Shown: piece by piece, positions 44,679 to 53,838 of the stretch
Numbering within the stretch: the stretch's first letter is position 1
Layout of the letters: each line of letters begins with the position of its first letter
NCBI RefSeq assembly: GCF_003944715.1
Contig: NZ_RWIT01000008.1
Span: forward strand, 62,001 to 126,000
Reading direction: 5' to 3'
DNA: 64,000 bases
From: Hymenobacter rigui
GTDB taxonomy: Bacteria; Bacteroidota; Bacteroidia; Cytophagales; Hymenobacteraceae
The notes under the pieces: generated by a model
Databases searched by the model: none
What the model saw: only the letters and a program-made list of their open reading frames with translations
Told to the model about the DNA's origin: nothing
Translations under genes and position numbers: made by a program

Positions 44679-44924
44679 TCATTCTGCGTAGTCTCGGCCC
44701 ACTTCGGTGACCGGGGCTATTGCTTGCCCGACTAGCTGGGCGGTGGGGTAGTCAGGATCATACACCCGGTCCGTTTTCCAGAGCGCGTAGCAGAGCACGG
44801 GCAGTTTGCGCATAACGGCAATGAGGCCGGGCTTGTCGCTGGAGTGGCGCGTACGTAACCTTGCATAAAAGGACGATTCACGGGTTTTCCCCATTTTTTT
44901 AACAACACCCGAAATTGTGCGCAC
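44679..44924 (-). pseudogene. C-terminal remnant of an IS110-like transposase
   Basis: About 80 residues are open. The part SSFYARLRTRH and then PGLIAVMRKLPVLCYALWKT with DRVYDPDY looks like the end of an IS110/IS116-group transposase (Transposase_20), which usually ends with such an AVMRKLL-type helix. No N-terminal DEDD catalytic domain is present, and I found no IS ends. It lies next to the catalase relic in a 1-kb decayed stretch. Confidence 0.55.
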
Positions 44925-45073
44925 GTGCGTGGTTCACCTGCTGGCATAATCGGTGGACGTACACGGGTAGGGCCCCTAAGCCTGTACCCATAACCATTGG
45001 GGCAGACCAGAGCGGCCGCAGAACTGGAGCGCTCCTGCCTCCTTAGTCGCGTCGAAGTTTTGGGTGGACTTTA

Positions 45074-46747
45074 TCACTCCGATTTCGGGCGCAGTGCTTG
45101 CTCAATAGCCCGCACAGTGGCCGCTCCCGCGGAGGGACGCGGCGCACGCGCCTGGAGCACCCGTCCATCGCGCCCAATCAACAAATAAGTTGGATACTCC
45201 CACACATGGTAGGCGGTGGGTACCTCGTCGGTGGGGCTGAGCAGCTGCACCTGACCGGGGCCGAGAAGGTGCTCGGCGGCTAGCACGTGTTGCCATTTCT
45301 TTTCCGAATCGCGCACTGCGATGGACACAAATACCACGTTGCGGCCGGCAAATTGCCTTGTTAGCTGGGCGGCGGCGGGCAACTCCTGGCGGCACGGAGC
45401 GCACCACGTACCCCAAAAGTCGAGGTAGACCACTTTACCCCGCAGGCTGGCCAGCGAAACGGGCTGACCGGCGTGGTTGAGGAGGGTGAAGTCGGGAGCC
45501 AGCTGTCCGGGTTGCAGGCGCTGCTCATCGGCCAGCAATTGCCGCAGGCTGCGGCTGAGCAGCGTATCCCGATTGTGGGCCTGAAACGTGGGGTAGGCCG
45601 CCAGCACGGCGGCTCGGTTGTCCGGGAGCTGGAATGCCAGCAGCTGAAACATGGCCCAGTCACGGGCCCGGTTGGGGCCCCAATCCGCCGTGGCCTGGGC
45701 ATAAAGCCGCCTTGCTTCGGCAGAGTCTGCCCGTAGCGGCCCATCCGGGAGCAGGCGCCCTCCATACGCCGTTAGCAGGCGCAGTACCGGTTCCCGGGTT
45801 ACCTGCTGGTCTAGCTGAGCACGGGGCAGTTGCCGCAAAAAGTCATAGTAGCCAGCCGGAAGCACCAGGGCCTCCTTGCTCGCGGCGCGGCGGTAGCCAG
45901 GGTAGTCCAGTAGGATGCGCGCCCACTCCAGCTCAATATCCAGTGCCGCCTGGCGTTGAAAGGCCGGAGGCAGCGGGTGCGCCGCCGCGTAGCTGGCCAG
46001 AAAAGCTCGTTGCCGCTGCCGAAACGCATCGGCCAGTTGCCGCATGTACGCCGGGGTAGCGGCTGGGGTACGCTGCCGTTCCGGATGCGCGGCCGTTGGT
46101 GCGGCCTGGAAGTGCCACAGGGACTGGGCCAGGTAATTGTTGGCGGCCGCCCCGCGCCCGGTGTAGCGCACCGTTTCATCAAAGCGCGCGAAATCCAGGG
46201 TGAGGTGCAACTGGTCACCCGGCCGCAGGTATAAGGGCGTGCGCTGGCGGACGTAGGAGAGAGAGGCCGGCGAGGCCTGGGTGAGCCCGTTGAGCACTAG
46301 GGTAAAGTCGCCGGCCGCAGTGAGTGTGGTTTTGGCCTGGTGGGGGCCGTACCACAGCCGCACCGTATCGCCCGCGGGCGCGTGGTCAAAGTGCCCCCGC
46401 AGCACGGTCGGGCCCCGCTGGTCCGGAGACGAGGCCGTAGTATCAGGGGGCAGGGACCCGTGGTAGCGCCCCCTATAGCTTGCATAAAAGCTGTTGCCGA
46501 TGCCCCGATTCCGGTGCTGGCTACCGACCCGGCTGCCCCGGAGAGCGGCGCCCGGCGAAAATGCACTGCGCCCTGACTCGCCCTGAGGGCGACCCAGCTC
46601 CTGGCGCGGTCCGATGACCAGGCGGACCGCAGCGCGGTCAGCCCAGGGAGTAGTCTTGGGACGAGGTACAGAGGGCGCCGGCCGGGGTGCGAAGCCCGCC
46701 AACTGACTGGCACCAAACCAGCAGAACAGCAGAAGTAGATATGGCAT
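45074..46747 (-). CDS. TlpA-like thiol-disulfide oxidoreductase, long form
   Basis: 557 residues. A short signal-like start (MPYLLLLFCWFGASQLAGFA) leads into a basic, low-complexity stretch (about 20-95), then a DUF4369-like beta domain (about 110-205, DTVRLWYGPHQAKTTLTAAG), a helical middle, and a C-terminal thioredoxin fold with WCAPCRQE and a PTAYHVWEYPTYLLIG segment holding the cis-Pro. The family works in the periplasm. The N-terminal 75 extra residues are unusual; the true start could be internal, but no better Met was found. It is unlinked to the decayed DNA downstream. Confidence 0.85.
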   Translation of the reverse strand: MPYLLLLFCWFGASQLAGFAPRPAPSVPRPKTTPWADRAAVRLVIGPRQELGRPQGESGRSAFSPGAALRGSRVGSQHRNRGIGNSFYASYRGRYHGSLPPDTTASSPDQRGPTVLRGHFDHAPAGDTVRLWYGPHQAKTTLTAAGDFTLVLNGLTQASPASLSYVRQRTPLYLRPGDQLHLTLDFARFDETVRYTGRGAAANNYLAQSLWHFQAAPTAAHPERQRTPAATPAYMRQLADAFRQRQRAFLASYAAAHPLPPAFQRQAALDIELEWARILLDYPGYRRAASKEALVLPAGYYDFLRQLPRAQLDQQVTREPVLRLLTAYGGRLLPDGPLRADSAEARRLYAQATADWGPNRARDWAMFQLLAFQLPDNRAAVLAAYPTFQAHNRDTLLSRSLRQLLADEQRLQPGQLAPDFTLLNHAGQPVSLASLRGKVVYLDFWGTWCAPCRQELPAAAQLTRQFAGRNVVFVSIAVRDSEKKWQHVLAAEHLLGPGQVQLLSPTDEVPTAYHVWEYPTYLLIGRDGRVLQARAPRPSAGAATVRAIEQALRPKSE

Positions 46748-46925
46748 TTCAAGGAAACCAAATGAGGGAAAACGACAGCGTATCGCGGGGCGCTGGTGGA
46801 TGAATTCAGGCGGTTGGTCGGGTTCGGAATCGTGCCGGGGAAGGCCTGTCGTTCCACGATAGTGGTCCTACGACTTCAAGCCGTAGGACCACTTCGGCCC
46901 CCGGCAGCTGAGCCGATCCGACCTA

Positions 46926-47165
46926 CTAACCCGGCGGCAGCAAACGGGTCAGCGGCTCTTCCGGCTCTGTGAGGTGGTCCTGGCTCAGGTGCTCGTTTAC
47001 TGGCAGCACAATGGCTGACGGTGCCTGCGGGGCATTCACCGCCGGAAATCCTCCCGGCGTGCCGCCTTCGAAATCCTTGGTGAACAGGTCCTGCTGGGCG
47101 TAAGCCGGGCAAACGAGCCCTACCCGAAAGACTGCGGAAATTGCAAGGTGCTTGATGAGGAAAAT
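46926..47165 (-). pseudogene. small exported-protein frame without a normal start codon
   Basis: The minus-strand frame ending with TAG at 46926-46928 encodes a signal-like segment (FLIKHLAISAVFRVGLVCPA, ending YAQ) followed by an acidic, Pro-rich tail (DLFTKDFEGGTPGGFPAVNA; EHLSQDHLTEPEEPLTRLLP). From the in-frame TGA at 47214-47216 to the signal there is no ATG, GTG or TTG; an ATT at 47163-47165 is the first plausible codon. Either the start has been lost or a rare start is used. I do not recognise the family. Confidence 0.4.
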
Positions 47166-47264
47166 TACTGTTGCAAAGTCGGGAGTGGGTTGCCTCCAGC
47201 CCGCCCTCGCACGTCACGTTCGTAGGGGCCTGGCGCCGGCGGTAATCCGGAGGAGCGCGCCGGT

Positions 47265-48764
47265 TTATTTCCCAGTCGCAGCCGGCTTCGGCAACTCCTG
47301 CTTCAGGAACTCTTCCATTTCGGTCAGGCGGGCCTGGCTGATATTTTCATTAACCAAGATGACGATGCCCAGGTCCTGCTCCGGGTAGAGTACGAAGCGG
47401 GTGTTGTAGCCGGGCGATGAGCCGTCGTGGTAAATGCGGCGGTTGCCATCGGCGTCGCTGTTTAGCATCCAGCCCAGGCCCAGACCGAACTCCGGGGCGG
47501 TACCGCGTGTGCGCTGGTGGGCCAGGCGCACGGCGGGCTCGCGCTCGGCTAGGTTGGCCCGCAGGTATTTCATCAGGTCAGCCGGGGTCGAACTCAGGTT
47601 GGGGCCGCCCCAGTAGCCGGTGTAGTTCACGTGCGCCTGGGGCAGCTCCGGCCGGGCGTACCCGATGGCGTAGCGCTGCTGCTCTTTGGCGGAGAGCACG
47701 CGCTTGGTGTCGTGCATGCCGAAGCGGGTTTTCACGTAGCGGGTGACGAGCTGCTCATAGGGCTGCTGGTACACGCGCTCCAGCAGCAGCTGCAGCACCA
47801 GCATGCCCACGCCGGTGTAGCGGTAGGTGGTGCCGGGCTTGCTCTCCAGCCGGAGGCCGTGCAGGTCGTGGAGCAGAGTGTCGGCCGTGTAATGGCTGTA
47901 ATGGGCAACTCTGTCGGCCAGGTTCAGCTTGCCCAGTCGCTCTTTCGTCGCCGGAGCATAAAGGCGGGACGCGCCGCCCAGGCCGGAGGTGTGGTTGGCC
48001 AAATCCACGAAGCGAATGGGCTGGCCCTCCACTTCCAGGTTGGGGTACTGGCCGGGCAGGTAGCGGCGGATGTCGTCGGTGAGTTGCACTTTTTTGTCGA
48101 GCACGGCCTGGGCCAGCAGCGTGGTCACGAACGTTTTGGCCACCGAACCCATGTCGTAATAGGTAGCCGGAGTAGGCAGGCGGCCCGTGCCTTTTTCCAC
48201 CTCGCCGTAGTTGTAAAACGTTTCCTTGCCCTTTTGGTAGATGGCGATGGACATGCCTACCGCCGCGGGATGCTGCAGGTAGAGCGAGGCGGCGCGATGC
48301 ACCGCCAGGTCGAGGGCCGTTTTCTGCGGGTTGTCGGTGCGCACCGGCGTGGTCCGGGCAGTGGGCTGGGCAATGAAATCCGAAATGGTGTAGTCGTCAA
48401 TTACGCCGGGCACCGGCGACATGAGGGCCACGCGCAGGTTCTGCTTTTCGCCCTGCCAGGCAAACTCATGGCGCTGGCCCCGGGCCGTGAGCACGGCGGT
48501 GCTGGTGATGCGACCCGTCTTCTGCTGCACGCCGGTAAGGTAGCGGGCCATGCTGCCCAACGGCTCTATCTTCCGCAGCGCCGGACTCCCGAACGCTTCC
48601 ACTGACGTGAAATCACCGCGGTTGAACTGCGCCACCAGGGTGTCGTTGAATTGGGCGTACGAAGTGAATTTGGCAGATTGAGCTCGTGCCACCGGGCAAG
48701 AGAGGCCGACAGATGTAATCAATAGGGCAGTGAGAGGCCGAAACATAGGGAGGATAGGAAGCAT
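47265..48764 (-). CDS. serine hydrolase (beta-lactamase class C fold) with N-terminal DUF3887-like domain
   Basis: 499 residues from the ATG at 48764 (MLPILPMFRPLTALLITSVG, signal peptide); an ATG at 48746 is a close alternative. Residues about 30-145 resemble a small NTF2/DUF3887-like domain (FNDTLVAQFNRGDFTSVEAF). The hydrolase domain shows S-x-x-K in DMGSVAKTFVTTLLAQ, the tyrosine motif in TYRYTGVGMLVLQLL, and the HDG motif in IYHDGSSPGYNTRF. It probably acts on periplasmic esters or peptides. It is the second class C-like hydrolase in the window and is not closely similar by eye to the first. Confidence 0.88.
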   Translation of the reverse strand: MLPILPMFRPLTALLITSVGLSCPVARAQSAKFTSYAQFNDTLVAQFNRGDFTSVEAFGSPALRKIEPLGSMARYLTGVQQKTGRITSTAVLTARGQRHEFAWQGEKQNLRVALMSPVPGVIDDYTISDFIAQPTARTTPVRTDNPQKTALDLAVHRAASLYLQHPAAVGMSIAIYQKGKETFYNYGEVEKGTGRLPTPATYYDMGSVAKTFVTTLLAQAVLDKKVQLTDDIRRYLPGQYPNLEVEGQPIRFVDLANHTSGLGGASRLYAPATKERLGKLNLADRVAHYSHYTADTLLHDLHGLRLESKPGTTYRYTGVGMLVLQLLLERVYQQPYEQLVTRYVKTRFGMHDTKRVLSAKEQQRYAIGYARPELPQAHVNYTGYWGGPNLSSTPADLMKYLRANLAEREPAVRLAHQRTRGTAPEFGLGLGWMLNSDADGNRRIYHDGSSPGYNTRFVLYPEQDLGIVILVNENISQARLTEMEEFLKQELPKPAATGK

Positions 48765-48878
48765 AATGGTCGAATGATGGAATGAGATGGAAAAATGAAG
48801 CCGCTCTTCACGCGTATGCCGCAACTGGCGGCAAACTTATAGCTGCTCGTAATAAGAGAAGGAAGCCAGGGAGTGCCC

Positions 48879-49682
48879 CTAGAAGGTGATATCAAACCGG
48901 CCGTTGGTAATCGTCTGGTAGGGGCTGGCAGTACCCGTACCGTAGAGGCTGGGGATGGCCGTAAACTCGAAGGTGCCGGCCGAGGACAGGGCGCCGTAGT
49001 CGTAGCGGGCCACCAGCACATGGCTCACCGAGCTGCCGCCGGCACCGGTGTAATACTCATCCATTGCGCCCGCCGCGGTGCGGAAGCGGGCCAGGGCGAA
49101 GGTGTACTCGCTCAGACCCAGGGCGTAGAATCCGGCCCCCTGAAACGGAACCGCATTGCGGCCGCCCAGATTGCTCAGCACTACGCTCACGCTCCGCAGG
49201 TTACCGCTGGCATCGGGGGCAGAAACGCCTTCCAGGGAGAAAAACTTGTCGGTGAACTGTCCGCTAAGGCGGGTGGCGGAGTACTGCACGCCGCCCTGCT
49301 GCCAGCTCACGGTGCCCTGCACGCGGAAGCTGCGCGAAAAGGTCAGGGTGACGGGGTGTGTCTCGCGGGCTTTCACCACCACCGCAACCGGGGCCGGCGC
49401 GTTGTAGCTGCTGGTGGCGGCGGCCGTGAGCGAGTAGGTACCGGGTGCCAGGCCCGGGAAAGCAAACGTGCCGGCCGCATCCGGCGTGGCGGTGCTCGTG
49501 CGGCCGTCGGCGGCCGTTAGGGTGACGGCGCTGGCGGCCCGGGCCGGCATGAGTTGGCCCTGAACAGTGCCCTCCGCAGGCAGGGGCGCCACGGCATCGT
49601 CCCTGGAGCAGGAGCCCGTCACCAGAAACAGCACGCACCCTAGCAGGAAGAGCGCACAGCGCAGAGCATAGGTAAAAAACAT
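48879..49682 (-). CDS. lipoprotein of unknown function with carboxypeptidase-regulatory-like domain
   Basis: 267 residues; a lipobox VTGSC follows the hydrophobic start. Residues about 38-120 form a beta-sandwich of the CarboxypepD_reg type (GTVQGQLMPARAASAVTLTA, GTFAFPGLAPGTYSLTAAAT). The rest is a beta-rich domain like the DUF6252 group (NAVPFQGAGFYALGLSEYTF, GTFEFTAIPSLY). Surface or periplasmic location is likely. It lies downstream of the M28 gene across a 62-bp gap and could be co-transcribed. Confidence 0.7.
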   Translation of the reverse strand: MFFTYALRCALFLLGCVLFLVTGSCSRDDAVAPLPAEGTVQGQLMPARAASAVTLTAADGRTSTATPDAAGTFAFPGLAPGTYSLTAAATSSYNAPAPVAVVVKARETHPVTLTFSRSFRVQGTVSWQQGGVQYSATRLSGQFTDKFFSLEGVSAPDASGNLRSVSVVLSNLGGRNAVPFQGAGFYALGLSEYTFALARFRTAAGAMDEYYTGAGGSSVSHVLVARYDYGALSSAGTFEFTAIPSLYGTGTASPYQTITNGRFDITF

Positions 49683-49744
49683 GGGGATAAAAGAAGTAAG
49701 GTGAAGTAAATGCTTGGCAGACCAGAGAGAAAGAGGCCCGCTTA

Positions 49745-51643
49745 TCAGGGCTTGGTGAACGTGAAACGGCGGCCGGCTTCGACCAGCACGAAGCGCGGCT
49801 GGCCGGCCTCAAACTCCAGCAGCGCGCCGGTCGGCTCGAACCGGAAGACGCTTGGGCGCACCGGCTGCAGCACGAAAGCCGGCTGCCCCGCCGGCTGGGC
49901 CTGCAGCGTTTCCCCCACGCGGGTAAGGGTAATGGCCAGGGGCAGCTGCGGGCAGCTGTAGCGCCCCGCGTAGCGGTCCAGCTCCGGCGCTGTCGGCCGG
50001 GAGCCCGGGGTTGCGCGCGCCGGGTCCGGGCGCGGCCGTTGGGGCGCGTTGGCTACCGCCCAGGCGGTGCGGAAGATGAGCTGGCTGCGCCGGGTGAGGG
50101 CCGCAAAGTCGATCTTGTCCACGTCGTCGCCGGGCTGGTGGTAGTCGGGGTGGAAGCCGCTGAAGTAGTAGATGACCGGTACCTGCTGCCGGGCGAAGTT
50201 ATAGTGGTCGGAGCGGTAGTAGAGGTGCGCGGGATGGGTGAGCGTATTGTAGCGGTAGTCGAGCTGCAGCGGCTGATGCCGGCCGTTGGTCTGCTCGCTC
50301 AGCTCGTGCAGCTCGCCGGAAAGCCAGTTGCTGCCCAGCAGGTACAGGTAGTCGCCCTGCTGGTGGAGGCTGTCCACCCGGCCCACCATGTCCAGGTGCA
50401 GGTCGGCCACGGTGGCCGTGAGCGGAAACACGGGGTGGTCGGTGTAGTACCGGGAGCCCAGCAGGCCCAGCTCTTCGCCCGTGAAGCCCACAAACAGCAG
50501 GCTGCGGCGCGACCCGTGGCCCTCCCGCCTGGCCTGGGCAAACGCCCGGGCCATGGCCAGCACACTCACCGTGCCGGAACCATCGTCGTCGGCCCCGTTG
50601 TAGACTTGCCCGTGCTGGCGGCCCACGTGGTCATAGTGGGCGGAAATCACCACCACCTCGTCTTTCTTATCGGTGCCTTCCAGGTAGCCCAGCACGTTTT
50701 CGGTGGGGAAGGCTTGGGTGCTTTCCCGCACCTGCAGCGTCACGGCCGGCGGCCGAAACGGCGAAGCCACGGGCTTGCCGGCGGCCGCTACCTGCTGCCG
50801 GTAGGCGGCCAGCCCGGCCTCAGTAGTCCCCAGCAATGCAGCTCCCATCTCGGGCGACACAAAAAACACGTTGGCTCCCGCGGCGGGCGGCGGGGCCGGT
50901 TCGCCAGGCAAGGCAATGCGAGGCTCCCAGCCAGGCAGGTCGGCGTAGTCCTGCGGAATCCGCGCCAGGGCGGCGGCGCTGGGCATAATCCGGAACGTGG
51001 CGCGCGGGGCCAGCGTGCGCATGGCCGGGCTGCGGGCCACCATCTCGGCAAAGCCCGGCTGGGCGTAGGCGCTGGCCTGGCCGGTCGGGCTCAGCAGCGG
51101 CCGGCCGGCCGGGTTGAGGGGCTCATCAAGCAGCAGCACTAGGTCCTTGGCCTGCAGCGCCGGGTCCGAGGGGGTGTAGTCGGCAAAGCCGGGGGTGCTG
51201 ATGCCGTAGCCCACGAAGGTGGGCTGAATTACGGCGGCGGCAGCGGCTGGATTGCGCAGCAGCACGAAGAAGTCCTGGTTCACCCGGAAGGTCCGGGTTC
51301 CTACCGTCACCGACGAGGCGGAGTCCACTCCCGTCCGGGTCAGGGCGAAGCGCTGATAGTAGGGCATATCGGAGCCCGCTACGGGGCCTTGCAGCCCCGC
51401 GGCGGCAAAGGCCCGGGCCAGGTACGCGGCGGCCTGCTGCTGCCCCCGTTGGCCGGTGGCGCGGCCCTCGTAGGCGTCGGAAGCCAGCACCGTCAGGTAC
51501 TGGCGCAGCGCCGCGGGCGTGATGCGGGCGGCATAGGTCAGGGCCGGGTCCGCGGGGGGCCGCTGGGCCCGCTGGGCGTGGGCGCCGAGCGGGAGCAGCG
51601 GCACCGCCAGGGCAATAAGAAGGCGAACGGGAAAGGCTGGCAT
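49745..51643 (-). CDS. secreted M28-family zinc aminopeptidase
   Basis: 632 residues from the ATG at 51643, the start of a signal peptide (MPAFPVRLLIALAVPLLPLG, ending AHAQ). The frame is open a further 143 codons upstream, but that part is a hydrolase relic. Order: N-terminal region, inserted PA domain (about 140-300), and the metallopeptidase core with all zinc ligands: SAHYDHVG, NGADDDGSGTVSVLAMARAF, TGEELGLLGSRYYTDHP, LHLDMVGRVD, and the last His in FHPDYHQPGDDVDKID. A short C-terminal beta domain follows. It removes N-terminal residues from peptides outside the inner membrane. Confidence 0.92.
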   Translation of the reverse strand: MPAFPVRLLIALAVPLLPLGAHAQRAQRPPADPALTYAARITPAALRQYLTVLASDAYEGRATGQRGQQQAAAYLARAFAAAGLQGPVAGSDMPYYQRFALTRTGVDSASSVTVGTRTFRVNQDFFVLLRNPAAAAAVIQPTFVGYGISTPGFADYTPSDPALQAKDLVLLLDEPLNPAGRPLLSPTGQASAYAQPGFAEMVARSPAMRTLAPRATFRIMPSAAALARIPQDYADLPGWEPRIALPGEPAPPPAAGANVFFVSPEMGAALLGTTEAGLAAYRQQVAAAGKPVASPFRPPAVTLQVRESTQAFPTENVLGYLEGTDKKDEVVVISAHYDHVGRQHGQVYNGADDDGSGTVSVLAMARAFAQARREGHGSRRSLLFVGFTGEELGLLGSRYYTDHPVFPLTATVADLHLDMVGRVDSLHQQGDYLYLLGSNWLSGELHELSEQTNGRHQPLQLDYRYNTLTHPAHLYYRSDHYNFARQQVPVIYYFSGFHPDYHQPGDDVDKIDFAALTRRSQLIFRTAWAVANAPQRPRPDPARATPGSRPTAPELDRYAGRYSCPQLPLAITLTRVGETLQAQPAGQPAFVLQPVRPSVFRFEPTGALLEFEAGQPRFVLVEAGRRFTFTKP

Positions 51644-51972
51644 AGCGGGGAATAGGTTGGCTGCCTGTCTGGCCCGGGCCGCGGGCAGGGCAGCGGGTTC
51701 GGCCGCCGGGCGGAAAAAGCGCAGCACCTGCTCGTTGAAAAGCCGGGGAGTTTCCACCGGCGCGTAGTGGGTGGTGGCGGGCAGGAAAAGTAGCGTGCCG
51801 TGCGGCAGGGTGGCCGCAATGGCCCGGGGGTGGGCCGGCCGGATCACGTCGTGCTCCCCCGTCATCACCAGCGCCGGCGCCGAAATCCGGGCCAGGTCGG
51901 AGGGGTGAGGTGGGGCTCCTGGAGCAGCAGGTTCAGCAGGCGGGTCTGGGTAGGCACGGCCACCCCACGTAG
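51644..51972 (-). pseudogene. truncated, frameshifted alpha/beta-hydrolase remnant
   Basis: The segment just before the M28 start codon encodes the C-terminal third of an alpha/beta hydrolase: VAVPTQTRLLNLLLQEPHLT, then in the next frame LARISAPALVMTGEHDVIRP and FLPATTHYAPVETPRLFNEQ followed by VLRFFR. The catalytic Asp and His positions (GEHD, TTHY) are recognisable, but the N-terminal core and nucleophile elbow are gone. The frame change falls in a CACCCCTCC stretch. The remnant then reads in frame into the M28 gene. Confidence 0.6.
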
Positions 51973-51974
51973 TA

Positions 51975-53696
51975 CTACTGGCGCTGAAGCAGTTCCAGGG
52001 CCCGCTCCCGCAGCTCGTCGCGGCCGGCGCGCAGGCCGTCGGGGGTGGGCTGCACCACCACGTCGGGCACAATCCCGAGGCCCTGGGTGGGCCGGCCGTC
52101 GGGGTAATACACGCCGATACCCGACATGCCCGTTTTCAGCCCGCCCGGCAGTGTGATGGAGCAGCGGTTGCCATCGGCCCCGGCCGTCTGGCTGCCCAGA
52201 ATGGTGCAGTTTGGCGTGGCCCGCAGCGTCATGGCCGTAAACTCGCCCTGGCTCAGCGTGATTTCATTGACCAGCACCACCACCCGGCCGGTGTAGGGCA
52301 GCCCCGGCCCGGCCTGCGGGTAGACGGTATCGGGGTCGGCGCGCAGAAAGCGGCCGGGGGCGCGGGTATCGAACTGCGCGTACCGGGCGAAGGTCGCCGG
52401 CTCGCGCAGGAAGTAGCCGGGCAGCTGGCCCGCGACGAAGTCGCCGGGGTAGTTGCGCAGATCGATGATGAGGCCCCGGGTCTGGCGGAAAGTCTGCATC
52501 ATCCGCGGCAGCTTGTCGCGGCGCACCTGCGCCATGTCGATATAGCCCACGGTCGGGGTCAGAAACCGGTACAGGCTATCGGCCGCGGCCCGGGGCACGG
52601 GCGTCAGCGTGGAATACAGGCGGGCCTCGGCTTGCACGCGCAGCGGCCGGCCCTCGCGCAGCAGGTCCAGCGTCAGCGTAGGTGTGGGGATAAACAGCAG
52701 CTCCCGGGCAATAAGGCGCAGGCGGGCGGGACGGTTGGAGCCCGGCGTTTCGGGCAGGCGCCGCCGGATCAGCTCCGCCACCGGCACGCTGTTGAGGTGG
52801 GTGATGATGTCGCCCGGGGCCAGGGGGCTGGGCTGGCCTATGCCGTCCTGGCGCACGTGCCGCACCACCGCCTGCTCCCCGATAAACTGCACCACCGCCG
52901 GCACCAGGTACGCGCCCGCTTCCTGGTCGAGCAGGGCATCCGGGGCCAGGGTGGCGTGCCCGTCCTGCAGCTCCCCCAGCAGGCGGAGCACCGCGTGGCG
53001 GTAGCGTAGGGGCGTATCGGCGGCTACAAACACCGGCAGCAGCTCGGGCAGCACCCGGGCCCAGGGCCGGGCCGCCAGCTCCTTGTAGGGCGAGTAGTAC
53101 TCCACCATATTCCAGAAGCGGCACAAAGCCAGGATGCGCAGCCCTACGTCGGGGCAGGCCTGGTTGGCGTAGGCTTCCTCGTGCGGAAACGACGCGTTGC
53201 CGGCCGGCAGCTTCCCCACGTAGTAGGGCTCACCCTGGTAGCGGTTGGCCTGAATGTAGACCAGCTGCCGCCGCAGGGCGGAATCAAAGACCCGGGACTC
53301 CCGGGCCCAACGCAGGTCGGGGGTGGTGTGCACGGGCAGGGCGGGCGGGGTGGCGCAGCTGGGGCAGGCGGGCACCTCGCCCAGGCTGCGTACCCAGCCG
53401 CGGAGCAGCTGCCGCTGCTCCGCGGTTGTGCGGCAGGCCAGCAGGGCGGGCAGTTGGCGCAGCAGCGCGGCGTCCCAATCCTGCTGCCCTGCCGCCACGG
53501 CCGGGTGGTGGTATTTCAAAAGGCCCCAGAGCTGACCCAGGGCCGCCACACCCGCCACCTGCCGGGGCGTCAGTGACTGCGCGGCGGGGCTGGCCTGGAT
53601 GGCCGGGGCGCTGGCGGGCAAAGCCGGGGTTTGAGCTCGTAGTGCCCCGGCGCAGAAAGTGAGCAAAAGCAGCCATACGTAACGAATCGGGAGCAT
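51975..53696 (-). CDS. S41-family (C-terminal processing / tricorn-like) peptidase
   Basis: 573 residues with a signal peptide (MLPIRYVWLLLLTFCAGALR, ending AQ). A PDZ-like module lies near 275-350 (GDIITHLNSVPVAELIRRRL). The S41 catalytic region shows GYIDMAQVRRDKLPRMMQTF, GLIIDLRNYPGD and the nucleophile Ser in VLVNEITLSQGEFTAMTLRA, then SQTAGADGN. It ends with GLGIVPDVVVQPTPDGLRAG, typical of Bacteroidota S41 enzymes. It probably degrades peptides in the periplasm; only the hydrolase relic separates it from the M28 peptidase downstream. Confidence 0.9.
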   Translation of the reverse strand: MLPIRYVWLLLLTFCAGALRAQTPALPASAPAIQASPAAQSLTPRQVAGVAALGQLWGLLKYHHPAVAAGQQDWDAALLRQLPALLACRTTAEQRQLLRGWVRSLGEVPACPSCATPPALPVHTTPDLRWARESRVFDSALRRQLVYIQANRYQGEPYYVGKLPAGNASFPHEEAYANQACPDVGLRILALCRFWNMVEYYSPYKELAARPWARVLPELLPVFVAADTPLRYRHAVLRLLGELQDGHATLAPDALLDQEAGAYLVPAVVQFIGEQAVVRHVRQDGIGQPSPLAPGDIITHLNSVPVAELIRRRLPETPGSNRPARLRLIARELLFIPTPTLTLDLLREGRPLRVQAEARLYSTLTPVPRAAADSLYRFLTPTVGYIDMAQVRRDKLPRMMQTFRQTRGLIIDLRNYPGDFVAGQLPGYFLREPATFARYAQFDTRAPGRFLRADPDTVYPQAGPGLPYTGRVVVLVNEITLSQGEFTAMTLRATPNCTILGSQTAGADGNRCSITLPGGLKTGMSGIGVYYPDGRPTQGLGIVPDVVVQPTPDGLRAGRDELRERALELLQRQ

Positions 53697-53838
53697 AGGA
53701 ATTGGGTTTGTTGGTGAGTGAAATAGCGCGTATTAGGTCGTGATATAATCGGCAGCGCAATGCGTAACCAAGCGCCCACGCCACCGAAGGGGTGCGCTGC
53801 GCGGGAGGTCAGACGCAGAAAATAGCCGGGGCGCGTCC

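Noticed and set aside
46876..47217. 113-codon minus-strand ORF
   Set aside because: Wrong frame: the neighbouring frame carries a signal peptide and a better protein-like tail, and this one has no recognisable feature.
49745..52072. 775-residue hydrolase-M28 fusion protein
   Set aside because: The internal ATG at 51643 begins a clear signal peptide, and the upstream part is a frameshifted hydrolase fragment.
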